NCBI GenBank assembly: GCA_037445815.1
Contig: JBBIJV010000115.1
Location: 1-11,310 of the forward strand
Reading direction: 5' to 3'
Length of the DNA: 11,310 nt
Origin: FEN-1219 sp037445815
GTDB lineage: Bacteria > Pseudomonadota > Gammaproteobacteria > Steroidobacterales > Rariloculaceae
Shown: one piece after another, positions 1 through 6,023 of the stretch
Numbering within the stretch: the stretch's first letter is position 1
Layout: every line of letters starts with the position of its first letter
The notes under the pieces: generated by a model
Database searches by the model: none
What the model saw: the letters and a program-made list of their open reading frames with translations, nothing else
What the model was told of the DNA's origin: nothing
Made by a program: the position numbers and the translations under genes

Positions 1-754
1 CGCCGTCGCCGACCTCGGGATACGCGCCGAGCGCGCCGCGCCAGCGCGTGCGTATCTCGGCGAGCGCGGGTTGAACCGCCGCGACGGGGCTGTGCATGAC
101 CGCGACGGCCTCGAACGCGGGGTCGAGCAGCGCGTCGAGCGTTGCCGCAAGCGGCACGAGCGGAAAGTCGAAGCCGACGAGCGTGCCGCCCTCACCGATG
201 CGGCAGCTCACGCCGAGCCAGACGGGCAGGCCGACGCTCACCGCCGCGGCGCAGGCGAGCGGGGCGTGCCGCGTCTCCTGCATCATCTCGAGCAGCAGCA
301 CGTCGACGCCCAATTCGGCGAGCGTCTCGGCGAGCTCGAGGTACGCGGCGCGCTCGACGCGCTCGGCGGGGTACGCGTGCACGTCGAACTTCGGCGGCAG
401 GCACGAGATCGAGCCCGCGATCAGCACGTCGCGCCCGCTCGCGTCGCGGGCCTCTCGTGCCGCGGCGACGGCGCGCTCGACGATCGTTGCGAAATCCTCG
501 CCGCGTCCCGCGGCCTCGAGCACGAAGCGGCTCGTCGCGAACGTGCTCGTCGTGACCACGTCGGCGCCGGCGGCGATGTAGTCGGAATGAATTTCGCGCA
601 GCAGCTCGTAATGTGTCAGCGGCGCCAGCGCGCTCCAAACGGCGGCGTCGAGTGCCATGCCGCGCCGGCGCAGCTCGGTGCCCGTGCCGCCGTCGACGAG
701 CACCGTGCCGCCGCCGGCGAGGAGGCACTGCAATCCGTTACGAGCCCCTTTCAT
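1..754 (-). CDS. Homocysteine S-methyltransferase family protein (partial, C-terminus outside window)
   Basis: This is the first 251 codons of a cytosolic enzyme of the homocysteine S-methyltransferase (MetH-N/BHMT/MmuM) TIM-barrel family, which moves a methyl group to a thiol such as homocysteine. The N-terminal signature LVDGGTGTELRRRG is at residues 18-31, followed by the strand and helix pattern GADVVTTSTF (63-72), a Glu-rich LLLEMMQET (153-161) and the late YPEVGDG (245-251) that matches the family's YPNAGE. In relatives a zinc-binding Cys sits in a GVNC-type motif shortly before this point; here the aligned stretch reads VAVMHSP, so His221 occupies the Cys position. The C-terminal GGCC zinc motif would lie beyond the window edge, so its state is unknown. 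The ATG at 752-754 was chosen because the barrel starts within 20 residues; I see no good Shine-Dalgarno. It is transcribed away from the yeiH-glp operon. The family is secure; the substrate is not. Confidence 0.9.
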   Translation of the reverse strand, partial: MKGARNGLQCLLAGGGTVLVDGGTGTELRRRGMALDAAVWSALAPLTHYELLREIHSDYIAAGADVVTTSTFATSRFVLEAAGRGEDFATIVERAVAAAREARDASGRDVLIAGSISCLPPKFDVHAYPAERVERAAYLELAETLAELGVDVLLLEMMQETRHAPLACAAAVSVGLPVWLGVSCRIGEGGTLVGFDFPLVPLAATLDALLDPAFEAVAVMHSPVAAVQPALAEIRTRWRGALGAYPEVGDG

Positions 755-785
755 GACTGATCGTTCACGACGTCGCCGATCAACG

Positions 786-797
786 CGTCACGTGACG
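786..797. promoter_or_regulatory. 12-bp perfect palindrome CGTCACGTGACG, candidate operator
   Basis: A perfect palindrome with a CACGTG core lies in the spacer between the divergent methyltransferase gene and the five-gene operon, 16 bp before the candidate -35 box of the operon. Position and symmetry fit a dimeric regulator binding site that could act on both genes. No regulator gene is visible nearby, and palindromes of CpG-rich sequence do occur by chance, so this is a tentative call. Confidence 0.35.
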
Positions 798-812
798 GAT
801 TCTGCACCAAAG

Positions 813-841
813 TTGTGCGGCGACGCGGCGTGCGGTATACC
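813..841 (+). promoter_or_regulatory. Candidate sigma70-type promoter of the yeiH-glpKF operon
   Basis: TTGTGC (813-818) and TATACC (836-841) are separated by 17 bp, the ideal spacing, and lie about 60 bp before the first start codon of the operon. The -10 box is embedded in a second perfect palindrome, CGGTATACCG (833-842), which could be a repressor site over the promoter. The -35 box is weak, matching TTGACA mainly in its first three bases. Confidence 0.35.
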
Positions 842-902
842 GAGCGCTGCTCGAGAGAGTTTAGCTCTGCACGTAACCGAGATTGCGACTTGGGGGATTC
901 GC

Positions 903-1070
903 ATGACGCACGACGCGACGCCGCAAACGGCGCCGGACGACGACGCTTTGTCCGGCCGGCCCGAGCCCTGGGAACGCTGGGAAACGAATCTCGTGCTGGG
1001 CAGCATCGGATTGGGCTTCGCGGGTCTCGTGCTGCTCGGCTGGCTCGTCGCGCGATTCATCCTGCCATGA
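903..1070 (+). CDS. Small single-pass membrane peptide, first gene of the operon (55 aa)
   Basis: This 55-residue peptide has a charged, proline-rich N-terminal half (residues 1-28, with PEPWERWE at 20-27) and one hydrophobic segment at about 31-54 (VLGSIGLGFAGLVLLGWLVA then RFILP), so it is probably anchored in the inner membrane with a short cytoplasmic head. The ATG at 903 is preceded by GGGGGA (892-897) at 5 bp, a reasonable ribosome binding site. Its stop overlaps the next start as ATGA (1067-1070), indicating translational coupling. Being first in an operon whose third gene is a polytopic exporter, it may be an accessory subunit of that transporter; this is inference. I do not recognise a named family. 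Confidence 0.72.
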   Translation: MTHDATPQTAPDDDALSGRPEPWERWETNLVLGSIGLGFAGLVLLGWLVARFILP

Positions 1071-1315
1071 CGGCGGTGAAGCTCGTGCTCGAGTTCGAGG
1101 GCGATCGCTGGCGCGCGCGCGGCGACGGCGTCGAGGTCGCGCATCGCGAGCTGCGCGGCCTCGAGACGCTGATCGAGGCGAGCGTGGCCGGCGAGCGGCC
1201 CGTCTACGTCGAGCTCGCGTTCGACATGATCTCGCTGCCTCGCTGGCTCCACCAGTATCAAGCGCATTACTGCAACTACACGCTGCGCGTGCCGCCGCGG
1301 GGCGCTCCGGCATGA
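1067..1315 (+). CDS. Small soluble protein of unknown function upstream of the exporter (82 aa)
   Basis: This 82-residue protein has no membrane segment or signal peptide. It opens with an alternating strand-like stretch (VKLVLEFEGDRWRARGDGVE, residues 4-23), a helix around 27-41, and then a hydrophobic and aromatic segment, VYVELAFDMISLPRWLHQYQ (46-65), followed by AHYCNYTLRV. The layout of a strand hairpin, a helix and a C-terminal aromatic motif suggests a compact alpha/beta domain. It resembles my recollection of the small DUF5395 family, but I cannot confirm this. Both ends are fused by ATGA overlaps with its neighbours (1067-1070 and 1312-1315), so it is almost certainly co-translated with the 55-aa peptide and the exporter and may regulate or assist the transporter. 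Confidence 0.72.
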   Translation: MTAVKLVLEFEGDRWRARGDGVEVAHRELRGLETLIEASVAGERPVYVELAFDMISLPRWLHQYQAHYCNYTLRVPPRGAPA

Positions 1316-2814
1316 CGACGAATCGGAGCTGGTCGAGCGGCATTCTGCGCACCGAGGACTGGTGGGCCGTCTGGATCGGCTTGGGCGTGTACGCCGCGAG
1401 CCTGTTGTCGCTCGCCGGCATCGACCTCGTCGGCTGGATGGCGCGGCCGCGCGCGTGGGAGTGGACCGACGTTACGGGCACGTTCGCCTGGAGCCAATTC
1501 TTCGCGCCGGCCGGCGCCGAGTACGCGGGCTGGCACGCGCTCGCGTCGTTCTTTACGACCTACGCCGCGTTCACGGCGCTGTTCGCGGTCGGCGCGCGGT
1601 TCTTGCAGCTCGACGTGCGCCGCTTCGTGCTCGCGTTCACGGCGTTGTTCCTCGTCACTTGGGCCGCGTGGATTGCCGGCAACGAGCTGCACCTCACGAT
1701 GGTCGACGCGACGGTCAACGGCCGCAACCGCTATCGCGAGGCGGGGCTCTCGTGGGGCTTGCAGCTCGGCGAAGGCGCGCCGTATCTGCTCGCGCTGATC
1801 GCGGGCCTTGCGATCGGCAACTTCGCGAAGGGCCTCGCGGCGCGCCTCGCCGAGGCCGCGCGCCCCGAGTGGTACATCAAGACGGCGATCGTGTTCCTCG
1901 GCGTGAATCTGGGCTCGCAGACGATGGAAGCGAGCAGCTTCGCCGTCGAGCTGATCCTGACCGGTGCCGCGGCAACGTTCGTCGCGTATCTCTTCTTCTG
2001 GCCTATCGTCTACGCGGCCGCGCGCAGGCTGTTCGGCTTCAAGCGCGACGTGGCGGCCGTGCTCGCGTCGGGCATCTCGGTGTGCGGCGCGTCGGCGGCC
2101 ATCGCCACCGCCGGCGCGATCCGCGCGAAGCCGATCATCCCCGTCACGGTGTCGATGATCGTCGTAATCTTCGCGATGATCGAGCTCATCGTTCTGCCCG
2201 GCCTTTATACGGCCGTGGCGCCCGATCAGCCGATCGTGAACGGGGCCGCGCTCGGCATGACCGTGAAGACCGACGGCGCCGACGCGGCTGCCGGCGCGCT
2301 GCTCGACGAGCTCATGATCGCGCGAAACTTGCAGCTCACGGGCGAGCAGTGGCAGCAAGGCTGGATCCTGAGCGCGTCGCTGCTCACGAAGATCTGGATC
2401 GACGTGTTCATCGGCGTCTGGGCGTTCGTGCTCGCGATCCTCTGGATCCGCAACGTCGAGAAGCGCGACGGCGCCGTCTCCGTGGGCCCGATGGAGATCT
2501 GGTTCCGGTTCCCGAAGTTCGTGCTCGGCTACTTCGTTGCGTGGGCCGTGTTCTTCGGCATCGCGACGACGTGGCCGGCGCTCGCGCCGACGCTCGACGA
2601 GGGCACGGCCGTCGTGCAGAGCCCGATGCGCACGATGCTGTTCATGATGACGTTCGTCGCGATGGGCACGATGACGGACTTCTCGAAGCTGAAGGGCATG
2701 GGCAAGATCGCGCTGCTCTACGGGCTCGCGCTGGTCATCGTCATCGCGCCGATTGCGTACGGTGTTGCGTATCTGTTTCATCGCGGGTTGGCGCCGCCGC
2801 TGGTTGCGCCGTGA
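1312..2814 (+). CDS. YeiH/UPF0324 family putative sulfate exporter, long form
   Basis: This is a 500-residue polytopic inner-membrane protein of the UPF0324 (Cons_hypoth698, YeiH) family, annotated as putative sulfate exporters by analogy to exporters linked to organosulfonate breakdown. The family core is clear: ARPEWYIKTAIVFLGVNLGS (183-202), the signature GISVCGASAAIATAG (254-268) and a following hydrophobic span IPVTVSMIVVIFAMIELIVL (276-295). About ten or more membrane segments are visible, including 19-37, 78-97, 104-122, 155-172, 214-232, 355-378, 400-420 and 466-488. The N-terminal RTEDWWAVWIGLG (13-25) and the 60-residue inserts make it longer than the classic form of about 340 residues, a known long variant. 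The start overlaps the preceding stop (ATGA), so the gene is translationally coupled to the 82-aa protein. Substrate is unproven; sulfate or another small anion is the working assumption. Confidence 0.88.
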   Translation: MTTNRSWSSGILRTEDWWAVWIGLGVYAASLLSLAGIDLVGWMARPRAWEWTDVTGTFAWSQFFAPAGAEYAGWHALASFFTTYAAFTALFAVGARFLQLDVRRFVLAFTALFLVTWAAWIAGNELHLTMVDATVNGRNRYREAGLSWGLQLGEGAPYLLALIAGLAIGNFAKGLAARLAEAARPEWYIKTAIVFLGVNLGSQTMEASSFAVELILTGAAATFVAYLFFWPIVYAAARRLFGFKRDVAAVLASGISVCGASAAIATAGAIRAKPIIPVTVSMIVVIFAMIELIVLPGLYTAVAPDQPIVNGAALGMTVKTDGADAAAGALLDELMIARNLQLTGEQWQQGWILSASLLTKIWIDVFIGVWAFVLAILWIRNVEKRDGAVSVGPMEIWFRFPKFVLGYFVAWAVFFGIATTWPALAPTLDEGTAVVQSPMRTMLFMMTFVAMGTMTDFSKLKGMGKIALLYGLALVIVIAPIAYGVAYLFHRGLAPPLVAP

Positions 2815-2827
2815 GGTCGCAAAAGCC

Positions 2828-4336
2828 ATGAGCCAGTACGTCGGCGCAATCGATCAGGGCACGACCAGCAGCCGTTTCATGGTGTTCGACGCGAACGGCG
2901 GCATCGTCGCCGTCGCCCAGCGCGAGCACGAACAGATCTACCCGAAGCCCGGGTGGGTGGAGCACGATCCCGTGGAGATCTGGCGGAACACGGAAGCCGT
3001 GATCGGCGAAGCGCTCGCGCGCGGCGGCGTTCGCTTGAGCGACCTCGCCGCAGTCGGCATCACGAATCAGCGCGAGACGACGGTGCTCTGGGACCGCAAC
3101 ACGGGAGCGCCGCTCGCGAACGCGCTCGTGTGGCAGGACACGCGCACGGCTGACCTCGTCGCCGCGTACGCACGAGACGGCGGGCAGGACCGGTTCCGGG
3201 CGCGCACGGGCTTGCCGCTCGCAACGTACTTCAGCGGGCTCAAGCTCAAGTGGCTGCTCGACAACGTGCCCGGAGCGCGCGCCAAGGCGGCAGCCGGCGA
3301 CGCGCTGTTCGGCACGATCGACACCTGGCTCACTTGGAACCTCACGGGCGGCCCGGCGGGTGGCGTGCACGTCACCGACGTGACGAACGCGAGCCGCACT
3401 CAGCTCGTCGACTTGAAGACCCTCGATTGGGACGATGAGCTGCTCGCCGAGCTCGACGTGCCGCGCGCGCTCCTGCCGCGCATCGCGCCCTCGAGCGCGA
3501 CGTATGCGGCCGCCACCGTGCCCGTTCTCCAGGGCGTGCCGATCGCGGGCATCTTGGGCGACCAGCAGGCGGCGCTCGTCGGCCAGGCGTGCTTCGAGCC
3601 GGGCGAGGCAAAGAATACCTACGGCACGGGCTGCTTCATGCTCATGAACACCGGCGCGGACCCGGTCCCGTCGACGGCCGGGCTCGTCACGACGGTGGCC
3701 TATCAGCTCGGCGACGAGCCGCCGTGCTATGCGCTCGAAGGCTCGATCGCGATCGCGGGCGCGCTCGTGCAATGGCTGCGCGACAACTTGGGGCTAATCG
3801 CGACGAGCTCGGAGGTGGAGGCGCTCGCTCGAACGGTAGCGGACAACGGCGACGTCTATATCGTTCCTGCTTTCTCGGGACTGTTCGCGCCCTATTGGCG
3901 AGAGACGGCGCGCGGGGTGATCGCCGGCCTGACGCGCTACGCGAATCGCGGCCACATTGCGCGCGCAGCCCTCGAGGCGGTTGCCTATCAGACGCGCGAC
4001 GTGCTCGAAGCGATGGAAAAGGATTCGGGCATCGCGATCAAGGAGCTGCGGGTCGACGGCGGGATGGTCGTGAACGAGCTCCTGATGCAGTTCCAAGCCG
4101 ATCAGCTCGGCGTGCCCGTCGTGCGGCCGAAGGTCGCGGAGACCACGGCGCTCGGCGCGGCGTACGCGGCCGGACTCGCCGTCGGCTACTGGTCGACTCG
4201 CGACGAGCTCGTGCGCAACTGGGGCGTCTCGCGGCGCTGGCAGCCGGAGGCGGCCGGCGCCGACCGCGCGAAGCTCTATGCCGCTTGGCAGAAGGCCGTA
4301 CGCCGGTCGTTCGACTGGGTCGACCGGCCCAATTGA
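2828..4336 (+). CDS. glpK: Glycerol kinase
   Basis: GlpK phosphorylates glycerol with ATP to sn-glycerol-3-phosphate in the cytosol, trapping it for lipid synthesis or catabolism. The 502-residue length equals the family norm. Visible landmarks are the N-terminal phosphate loop IDQGTTSSRFMVFD (8-21), the glycerol-binding NQRETT (80-85, Arg82 and Glu83), Trp102 in ALVWQDTRT, Tyr134, the catalytic base Asp245 in ILGDQQAAL, YGTGCFM (265-271, Phe270), and the FGGY C-terminal nucleotide site LRVDGGMVVNELLMQFQAD (407-425) with ETTALGAAYAAGL (438-450). The C-terminal loop that binds enzyme IIA-glucose in E. coli (PGIETTE) is not conserved here (PEAAGAD), so that control is probably absent. The ATG at 2828 was chosen over upstream in-frame codons because it aligns with the family N-terminus; GAGGT overlapping the exporter stop serves as ribosome site. 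It lies 13 bp after the exporter and 22 bp before glpF. Confidence 0.97.
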   Translation: MSQYVGAIDQGTTSSRFMVFDANGGIVAVAQREHEQIYPKPGWVEHDPVEIWRNTEAVIGEALARGGVRLSDLAAVGITNQRETTVLWDRNTGAPLANALVWQDTRTADLVAAYARDGGQDRFRARTGLPLATYFSGLKLKWLLDNVPGARAKAAAGDALFGTIDTWLTWNLTGGPAGGVHVTDVTNASRTQLVDLKTLDWDDELLAELDVPRALLPRIAPSSATYAAATVPVLQGVPIAGILGDQQAALVGQACFEPGEAKNTYGTGCFMLMNTGADPVPSTAGLVTTVAYQLGDEPPCYALEGSIAIAGALVQWLRDNLGLIATSSEVEALARTVADNGDVYIVPAFSGLFAPYWRETARGVIAGLTRYANRGHIARAALEAVAYQTRDVLEAMEKDSGIAIKELRVDGGMVVNELLMQFQADQLGVPVVRPKVAETTALGAAYAAGLAVGYWSTRDELVRNWGVSRRWQPEAAGADRAKLYAAWQKAVRRSFDWVDRPN

Positions 4337-4343
4337 CTTTTCC

Positions 4344-4353
4344 GGGGAGGAGG
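4344..4353 (+). promoter_or_regulatory. Strong ribosome binding site that fixes the glpF GTG start
   Basis: GGGGAGGAGG lies 5 bp before a GTG codon at 4359-4361, inside the short glpK-glpF gap. It is close to a full Shine-Dalgarno complement and identifies the GTG as the glpF start rather than an ATG at 4278 inside glpK. It is the strongest ribosome site in the operon, which may lift translation of the channel relative to the kinase. Confidence 0.7.
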
Positions 4354-4358
4354 TCGAC

Positions 4359-5081
4359 GTGCAGGGGTTCTTCGGGGAGCTGTTTGGGACGATGACGTTG
4401 ATACTGCTCGGCAACGGCGTCGTGGCCGGCGTATCGCTCAAGGGCTCGTACGCCGAGAACGGCGGCTGGATCGTGATCACGACGGCGTGGGGCCTTGCCG
4501 TGACCGCGGCCGTCATCGTCGCGCTCGCCGTCGGCAGCAACGCGCATCTGAATCCGGCCGTCACGATCGGCGTCGGCATCGCGACGGGCGAATGGAGCCA
4601 GGCTCCGGCCTACATCGCCGCGCAATTTCTGGGTGCCTTGCTCGGGGCCGTGCTCGTCTGGCTGCACTACCTGCCGCTGTGGAAGCAGACGGACAACCCG
4701 GACGGCAAGCGTGCCTGCTTCTGCACTTCACCGGCGGTGCGGCACGCGCCCTCGAATGCGCTCTCCGAGATCATCGGCACGTTCGTGCTCGTATTCGTGG
4801 CCGCGGCGATTTCGTCGGACAACCTTTCGCCGAACGGCCTCGCGCCGGGTTTCGGCCCGTTCCTAGTCGGCTTGCTCGTGTGGGGCATCGGCTTGTCGCT
4901 CGGCGGGGTCACGGGTTACGCGATCAACCCGGCGCGCGACTTGGGCCCGCGCATCGCGCACGCGCTCCTGCCGATCGCGGGCAAGGGCAACTCCGGCTGG
5001 GACTACGCGCCGATCCCGATCCTGGGCCCCGTCCTCGGCGGTGTGCTCGCCGGCCTCGCCGTCGTCGGGATCGGCATCTGA
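4359..5081 (+). CDS. glpF: Glycerol uptake facilitator (MIP/aquaglyceroporin family)
   Basis: This 240-residue MIP family channel carries glycerol passively across the inner membrane. Both pore half-helix motifs are present: NAHLNPAVT (61-69, NPA at 65-67) and YAINPARDLGP (187-197, NPA at 190-192). Asp194 after NPAR is typical of glycerol facilitators, where water-specific aquaporins usually have Ser. The selectivity filter looks GlpF-like: Trp44 in TAWGLAV aligns with E. coli Trp48, Arg193 with Arg206, and Tyr187 lies near the Phe200 position. Six membrane segments fit the hydrophobic profile. A Cys-containing extramembrane loop (about 106-130, CFCTSP) lies between the two halves. It starts at GTG with an excellent ribosome site and is shorter than E. 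coli GlpF (281 aa), mainly at the C-terminus. Co-transcription with glpK supports glycerol as substrate. Confidence 0.93.
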   Translation: MQGFFGELFGTMTLILLGNGVVAGVSLKGSYAENGGWIVITTAWGLAVTAAVIVALAVGSNAHLNPAVTIGVGIATGEWSQAPAYIAAQFLGALLGAVLVWLHYLPLWKQTDNPDGKRACFCTSPAVRHAPSNALSEIIGTFVLVFVAAAISSDNLSPNGLAPGFGPFLVGLLVWGIGLSLGGVTGYAINPARDLGPRIAHALLPIAGKGNSGWDYAPIPILGPVLGGVLAGLAVVGIGI

Positions 5082-5190
5082 CCGAACGCCCGGACTTTCG
5101 CCGGTGCGGTAAGCCGGGCGCGCGAGCTCTTCAGGCGTGGCGAGAAGCCGCGCGCCGTCGTTCGACCGGCCGACAGGCCCGAATGACATT

Positions 5191-5206
5191 GCGCGCCGCG
5201 GCGCGC
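5191..5206. repeat. 16-bp perfect GC palindrome between convergent genes
   Basis: GCGCGCCGCGGCGCGC is a perfect palindrome in the 141-bp gap between the ends of glpF and the convergent DUF4168-like gene. It could fold into a short stem, but there is no loop of usual size and no T-run on either strand, so it is not a standard intrinsic terminator. I see no ORF with gene-like features in this gap. It may contribute to transcription ending or be chance in GC-rich DNA. Confidence 0.3.
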
Positions 5207-5222
5207 TGCAACCCGGCCTACC

Positions 5223-5555
5223 TCATTTCGCCTCGATGAGCCTCACGGCCTTTTCGGTTAGGACGGGATCGGCGTTGATCGCGTCGCCGACGCTATTGAA
5301 CTTCTCCGGCGTCCAGCCGCGCTTCGCGACCTTCTCGACGCTTTCGGATTGAACGCGCGTCCTGATTTGCTGCGCTTCCTCCTCGGATTTCGCGGCCTGA
5401 AGCTCGCTCTCAGCCTTCGTCGCGGTGTCGAGCAGGTCGACGTAGATCGCGGCGAAGGTCTCGATGTCGGCATCGGAAACCGCGGCTTGCGCGAACGAGA
5501 ATTGCGCCGTCGCAATGGCGAGGGCGATCCCCAGAACAGCTGTCAGCGTTTTCAT
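5223..5555 (-). CDS. Exported DUF4168-like protein (110 aa)
   Basis: This small secreted protein has an N-terminal signal peptide (MKTLTAVLGIALAIATAQFS, residues 1-20) with a likely cleavage after Ala-Gln-Ala at about 24, leaving a mature periplasmic protein of some 86 residues. The mature part is helical and charged: VSDADIETFAAIYVDLLD (26-43), a Glu/Lys-rich coiled stretch (46-78), then RGWTPEKFNSVGDAINADPV (79-98) and a C-terminal helix. This pattern, a helix beginning with a DAxIxxFA motif and a late G-x-x-x-E/K-F/Y-N with NADP, matches my recollection of the DUF4168 family, whose function is unknown. AGGAG (5565-5569 on this strand) sits 9 bp before the ATG. The gene converges on glpF, and its leader holds two perfect hairpins (5588-5624, 5648-5685) that may control it. 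Confidence 0.82.
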   Translation of the reverse strand: MKTLTAVLGIALAIATAQFSFAQAAVSDADIETFAAIYVDLLDTATKAESELQAAKSEEEAQQIRTRVQSESVEKVAKRGWTPEKFNSVGDAINADPVLTEKAVRLIEAK

Positions 5556-5580
5556 CCTTGCGTTCTCCTCTCTCAAGTCC

Positions 5581-5624
5581 TGCAAAACGCGGCTGCCGGC
5601 GTCGAAACGAAGCCGGCAGCCGCG
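5581..5624 (-). terminator. Intrinsic-terminator-like hairpin in the leader of the DUF4168-like gene
   Basis: Arms 5588-5600 (CGCGGCTGCCGGC) and 5612-5624 form a perfect 13-bp stem with an 11-nt loop. Read on the minus strand the stem is followed directly by TTTTGC (5587-5582), the shape of a short intrinsic terminator. It stands only about 28 nt before the start codon at 5555, which leaves no room for a promoter between them, so the transcript of the gene must read through it. It may therefore act as an attenuator, or as an end for read-through from the DoxX-like gene. The T-run is short, so efficiency is doubtful. Confidence 0.5.
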
Positions 5625-5647
5625 CCGCCCGGGCTGTCCGCCGTCCT

Positions 5648-5685
5648 GGCGGCACGGGGAGGAGGGCTGCAACATCCGTGCCGCC
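5648..5685 (-). repeat. Second perfect inverted repeat in the same leader, with anti-Shine-Dalgarno loop
   Basis: Arms GGCGGCACGG (5648-5657) and CCGTGCCGCC (5676-5685) pair perfectly around an 18-nt loop. On the minus strand the loop reads as a CCUCCUCC-rich segment; CUCCUC from 5664-5659 is complementary to GAGGAG at the ribosome site of the DUF4168-like gene (5570-5565). It lies 23 bp upstream of the terminator-like hairpin. Together they could form a switchable leader, though this is inference from complementarity alone. Confidence 0.4.
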
Positions 5686-5762
5686 TTCTCGTCCCAGTTG
5701 CGCCGCCGGACGGCGACGTGCTGCACATGCACCCGCTGTTCGGCCTCTCATGTTCCTCCGCA

Positions 5763-5999
5763 ACGCATTGGCACGGCGGCAAGATGCTGGTCTTGAAGGA
5801 AGACGCGCTGCCGTATCACATCGATCCGATCACGCTCGAGACGCTCGGCCGCTGGGGCTTCCACGGCAAATGGACTGCAACGAGCATGTCGGCGCGTCCG
5901 AAGATCGATCCCGTAACGGGCGAGATGATCGCCTATAGCTACCAGGCCAAAGGCGACCTTTCCGACGACGTCGCCGTCTACACCGTCAGCCCGCGCGTA
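5763..5999 (+). pseudogene. Carotenoid oxygenase (RPE65/CCD family) remnant
   Basis: About 79 codons match the inner part of carotenoid cleavage oxygenases: THWHGGKMLVLKEDALPYHI (5766-5825), then DPITLETLGRWGFHGKW, ARPKIDPVTGEMIAYSYQAK and GDLSDDVAVYTVS. These correspond to the family pattern WHGG-LL-LxE-PYxLDPxTLETLG, AHPKIDPxTGE and DDVAxY. Intact members have roughly 450-500 residues with four iron-binding histidines; here everything before and after is missing. The first iron ligand, His in the AHPK motif, is Arg (codon CGT at 5895-5897). The frame stays open upstream to 5349 and downstream to 6086, but those parts show no family similarity and run antisense to the neighbouring genes. It is therefore a decayed fragment, not a working enzyme. 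Codon use is like the host's, so it may be a lost resident gene. Confidence 0.8.
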
Positions 6000-6023
6000 G
6001 CTTCTTCGCGCCCTTGCGTAGCT
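5995..6023. repeat. 8-bp direct repeat GCGTAGCT at the edge of the carotenoid oxygenase remnant
   Basis: GCGTAGCT occurs at 5995-6002 and again at 6016-6023, exactly where similarity to carotenoid oxygenase stops and just at the stop codon of the DoxX-like gene. Such short repeats can mark a deletion or insertion scar, but two 8-mers so close together could be chance. Confidence 0.25.

Noticed and set aside
1276..2829. 517-codon minus-strand open frame opposite the exporter
   Set aside because: Composition is Arg/Glu/His-rich without any domain pattern, and it is antisense to a well-matched UPF0324 membrane protein.
4278..4358. Longer glpF beginning at ATG 4278
   Set aside because: It would overlap glpK by 59 bp, add a non-family N-terminus and ignore the strong ribosome site 5 bp before GTG 4359.
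5191..5206. 16-bp palindrome as a bidirectional terminator of glpF and the DUF4168-like gene
   Set aside because: No usual loop and no T-run on either strand; kept only as a repeat.
5349..5762. Upstream part of the open frame leading into the carotenoid oxygenase relic
   Set aside because: It lies antisense to the DUF4168-like gene and its leader, and shows no carotenoid oxygenase similarity, so the open frame is not evidence for a longer gene.
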